Assembly (NCBI GenBank): GCA_027493625.1
Contig: JAOSKM010000001.1
Coordinates: 649,489 to 713,488, forward strand
DNA from: Planctomycetota bacterium
Lineage (GTDB): Bacteria; Planctomycetota; UBA8742; UBA2392
DNA: 64,000 bases
Reading direction: 5' to 3'
Part shown: in pieces, positions 62,702-64,000 of the stretch
Numbering within the stretch: the stretch's first letter is position 1
Layout of the letters: each line of letters opens with the position of its first letter
Program-made: the position numbers and the translations under genes
The notes under the pieces: generated by a model
Database searches by the model: none
What the model saw: the letters and a program-made list of their open reading frames with translations, nothing else
Told to the model about the DNA's origin: nothing

Positions 62702-63475
62702 ATGGACGGCGAGAAAATTGCGATCATTGGTGTACCGGCGCTTGCCGTGCTGTTCCTGGTGATCGGGTTCATCGCCAACCCGCCCGCCGAGACGCAGCTT
62801 GAACCCGCGCCGCCCCAGGACTTCGATAAGGAACTCGCCGCCGCGTACGTGCAGGCCGGCTGCTGGCAGTGCCACGCAGTCAGCACCCTGCAAACCGAAC
62901 TGACCGAAGCCTTCGGTGAGCAGGCCGCCGGCGTGCGCCCCATGGGCCCCGACCTCGCCGGTGTGGGCGCCCGCTTCAACGCAGACTGGCATGCCGCGCA
63001 CTTCTGGAAACCCGACGACGTGTTCGCCGGCTCCCAGATGCCCGCCCAGCGCCAGTTGTTCGAGCCCGGCCAGCCGAAGCTGAACGAGCAAGGCCGCAAG
63101 GTGGTCGAGTTCCTGCGGACACTGAAGTCGCGCTCAGACCTCAACAAGCCTTGGCCCACGGCGCGCGTAGTCGCGCCCGCAGGCGACGCCGAACGCGGCC
63201 GCCTCCTGTTCCAGCGCGAATGCGCCGGCTGCCACGGTGCTGATGCCGGCGGCGAAGGCCCGGCCTCGAAATTCATCAGCACGCCGCGCAAGCCGCCGGC
63301 GCTTGCCAAAGGTGAGTTCGTGTACCTGCCGGCCGGCGAACGGCCGATTGACAGCATCTACACGGTGATCACCAACGGCGTGCCGGGCTCTGCGATGCCG
63401 AGCTTTGCGTCACGCCTGAGTGAGCAGCAGCGCGCCGACCTGGCGGCCTGGGTGGCAAAGGTGGGCGGCAAGTAG
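62702..63475 (+). CDS. Membrane-anchored dihaem cytochrome c
   Basis: A 257-residue protein with an N-terminal membrane anchor (IAIIGVPALAVLFLVIGF) and two haem-binding motifs, CWQCH at residues 54-58 and CAGCH at 174-178. The first domain resembles the CcoO/FixO mono-haem domain (RPMGPDLAGVGARFNADWHA, FWKPDDVFAGSQMPAQRQLF with an axial Met, VVEFLRTL). The second resembles a class I cytochrome c (ITNGVPGSAMPSFASRLSEQ with axial Met). Periplasmic electron carrier; no oxidase gene is in the window. Confidence 0.88.
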   Translation: MDGEKIAIIGVPALAVLFLVIGFIANPPAETQLEPAPPQDFDKELAAAYVQAGCWQCHAVSTLQTELTEAFGEQAAGVRPMGPDLAGVGARFNADWHAAHFWKPDDVFAGSQMPAQRQLFEPGQPKLNEQGRKVVEFLRTLKSRSDLNKPWPTARVVAPAGDAERGRLLFQRECAGCHGADAGGEGPASKFISTPRKPPALAKGEFVYLPAGERPIDSIYTVITNGVPGSAMPSFASRLSEQQRADLAAWVAKVGGK

Positions 63476-63528
63476 AGGTTTGCCGCGCAATGCGCTAGGA
63501 TCACGCCCGCAACGGACAAGGACCAACC

Positions 63529-63996
63529 ATGGCACTGTTTTCATCGACCTACCCGATCCGCTTCAGCGACGTGGACCACGCGGGCATTTTATACTACCCG
63601 CGTTTCCTGCATTACTTCCATTGCTGCTTCGAAGACTTCTTCGAGCGCGGCATCGGCATTCGTTACAACCACCTGCTCGATGTCGAGCGCATCGGCTTCC
63701 CCACCGTGCACATGGAAGTGGATTACCTGAAGCCCCTGCGCTTCGGCGATCAGGTCGAAATCAGCCTCGGCGTGCAGAAGATCGGCAACAAGAGCGTGAC
63801 CTGGACCTACACCGGCGACACGGCGCGCGAGAACAAGAAGATCCGCGCCGTGGAAGCCAGCCTGGTGACGGTGTGCCTGGACATGGACAGTTTCACGGGC
63901 ATCGAGCTGCCCCAGAAGTACCACGACCTGTTCAAGAAGTGGCTCGTCCCCGACAGCCACCGCACCGGCCTGTACAAGGCGGTGAAGCCGGAGTAG
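63529..63996 (+). CDS. Acyl-CoA thioesterase, 4HBT hot-dog fold (copy 2)
   Basis: A 155-residue hot-dog protein with the active-site loop FSDVDHAGILYYPRFLHYFH and a following FEDFFERGIG helix, matching the 4-hydroxybenzoyl-CoA thioesterase pattern with catalytic Asp at DHAG. The C-terminal 40 residues (MDSFTGIELPQKYHDLFKKW) are longer than in the copy at 46.9 kb. Acts on acyl- or aroyl-CoA; substrate unknown. Ribosome site AAGGACCAACC before ATG. The window ends just after it. Confidence 0.9.
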   Translation: MALFSSTYPIRFSDVDHAGILYYPRFLHYFHCCFEDFFERGIGIRYNHLLDVERIGFPTVHMEVDYLKPLRFGDQVEISLGVQKIGNKSVTWTYTGDTARENKKIRAVEASLVTVCLDMDSFTGIELPQKYHDLFKKWLVPDSHRTGLYKAVKPE

Positions 63997-64000
63997 GGGC

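Overview
The window is a GC-rich bacterial chromosome segment with dense coding on both strands and no rRNA or tRNA gene that I could see. The gene content points to Planctomycetota or a close relative: several MoxR/DUF58/von Willebrand A (VWA) membrane sets, large secreted HEAT, TPR and PQQ-like proteins with Sec signal peptides, REP-like palindromes between genes, and a general housekeeping set (asnS, gatB, pdxA, thiC, rimK, rsmB-like, holA-like, rpsA, crcB, nnrE). This placement is inferred from gene content, not proven.

Layout. 1-5.1 kb: two adjacent HEAT+VWA paralogues (minus strand, both frameshifted), a ParE-type toxin-antitoxin pair, a lone MoxR ATPase. 5.2-11.3 kb: minus-strand genes including a likely operon asnS > HAD-like > gatB > Nudix, whose three spacers are filled by heptanucleotide hairpin arrays. 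11.3-15 kb: VWA membrane protein overlapping pdxA. 15.1-19 kb: an AT-richer accessory island with an HK97-capsid-like gene, an unrecognised 393-aa gene, a secreted protein and gene fragments. 19-28.5 kb: DinB-like gene, thiC, a cation/proton antiporter with a TrkA-like domain, rimK, small unknowns and an rRNA m5C methyltransferase. 28.8-42.9 kb: a co-directional block of secreted HEAT protein, secreted beta-propeller protein, MoxR, membrane HEAT-like protein, DUF58 and two large VWA membrane proteins, which look like one envelope-associated complex. 42.9-53.9 kb: holA-like gene, two membrane coiled-coil genes, nnrE, thioesterase, lipoprotein hydrolase, DUF486, FAD oxidoreductase, PHP phosphoesterase, crcB, rpsA. 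54-64 kb: a 1367-aa secreted MORN/YD-repeat protein, three paralogous secreted TPR proteins, a dihaem cytochrome c and a second thioesterase.

Two patterns run across the window. First, nine intergenic sites carry tandem arrays of about 7-nt units. Most have a left arm followed by its approximate reverse complement, so they can fold into long hairpins. The unit differs from site to site while the architecture stays the same. Second, at least eight single-base frame breaks interrupt otherwise intact conserved genes, several at homopolymers; consensus indel errors are the simplest explanation, so these genes are annotated as spanning the break. The least explained protein-coding content is the capsid-like island at 15.1-19 kb and the MORN/YD giant at 54-58 kb.
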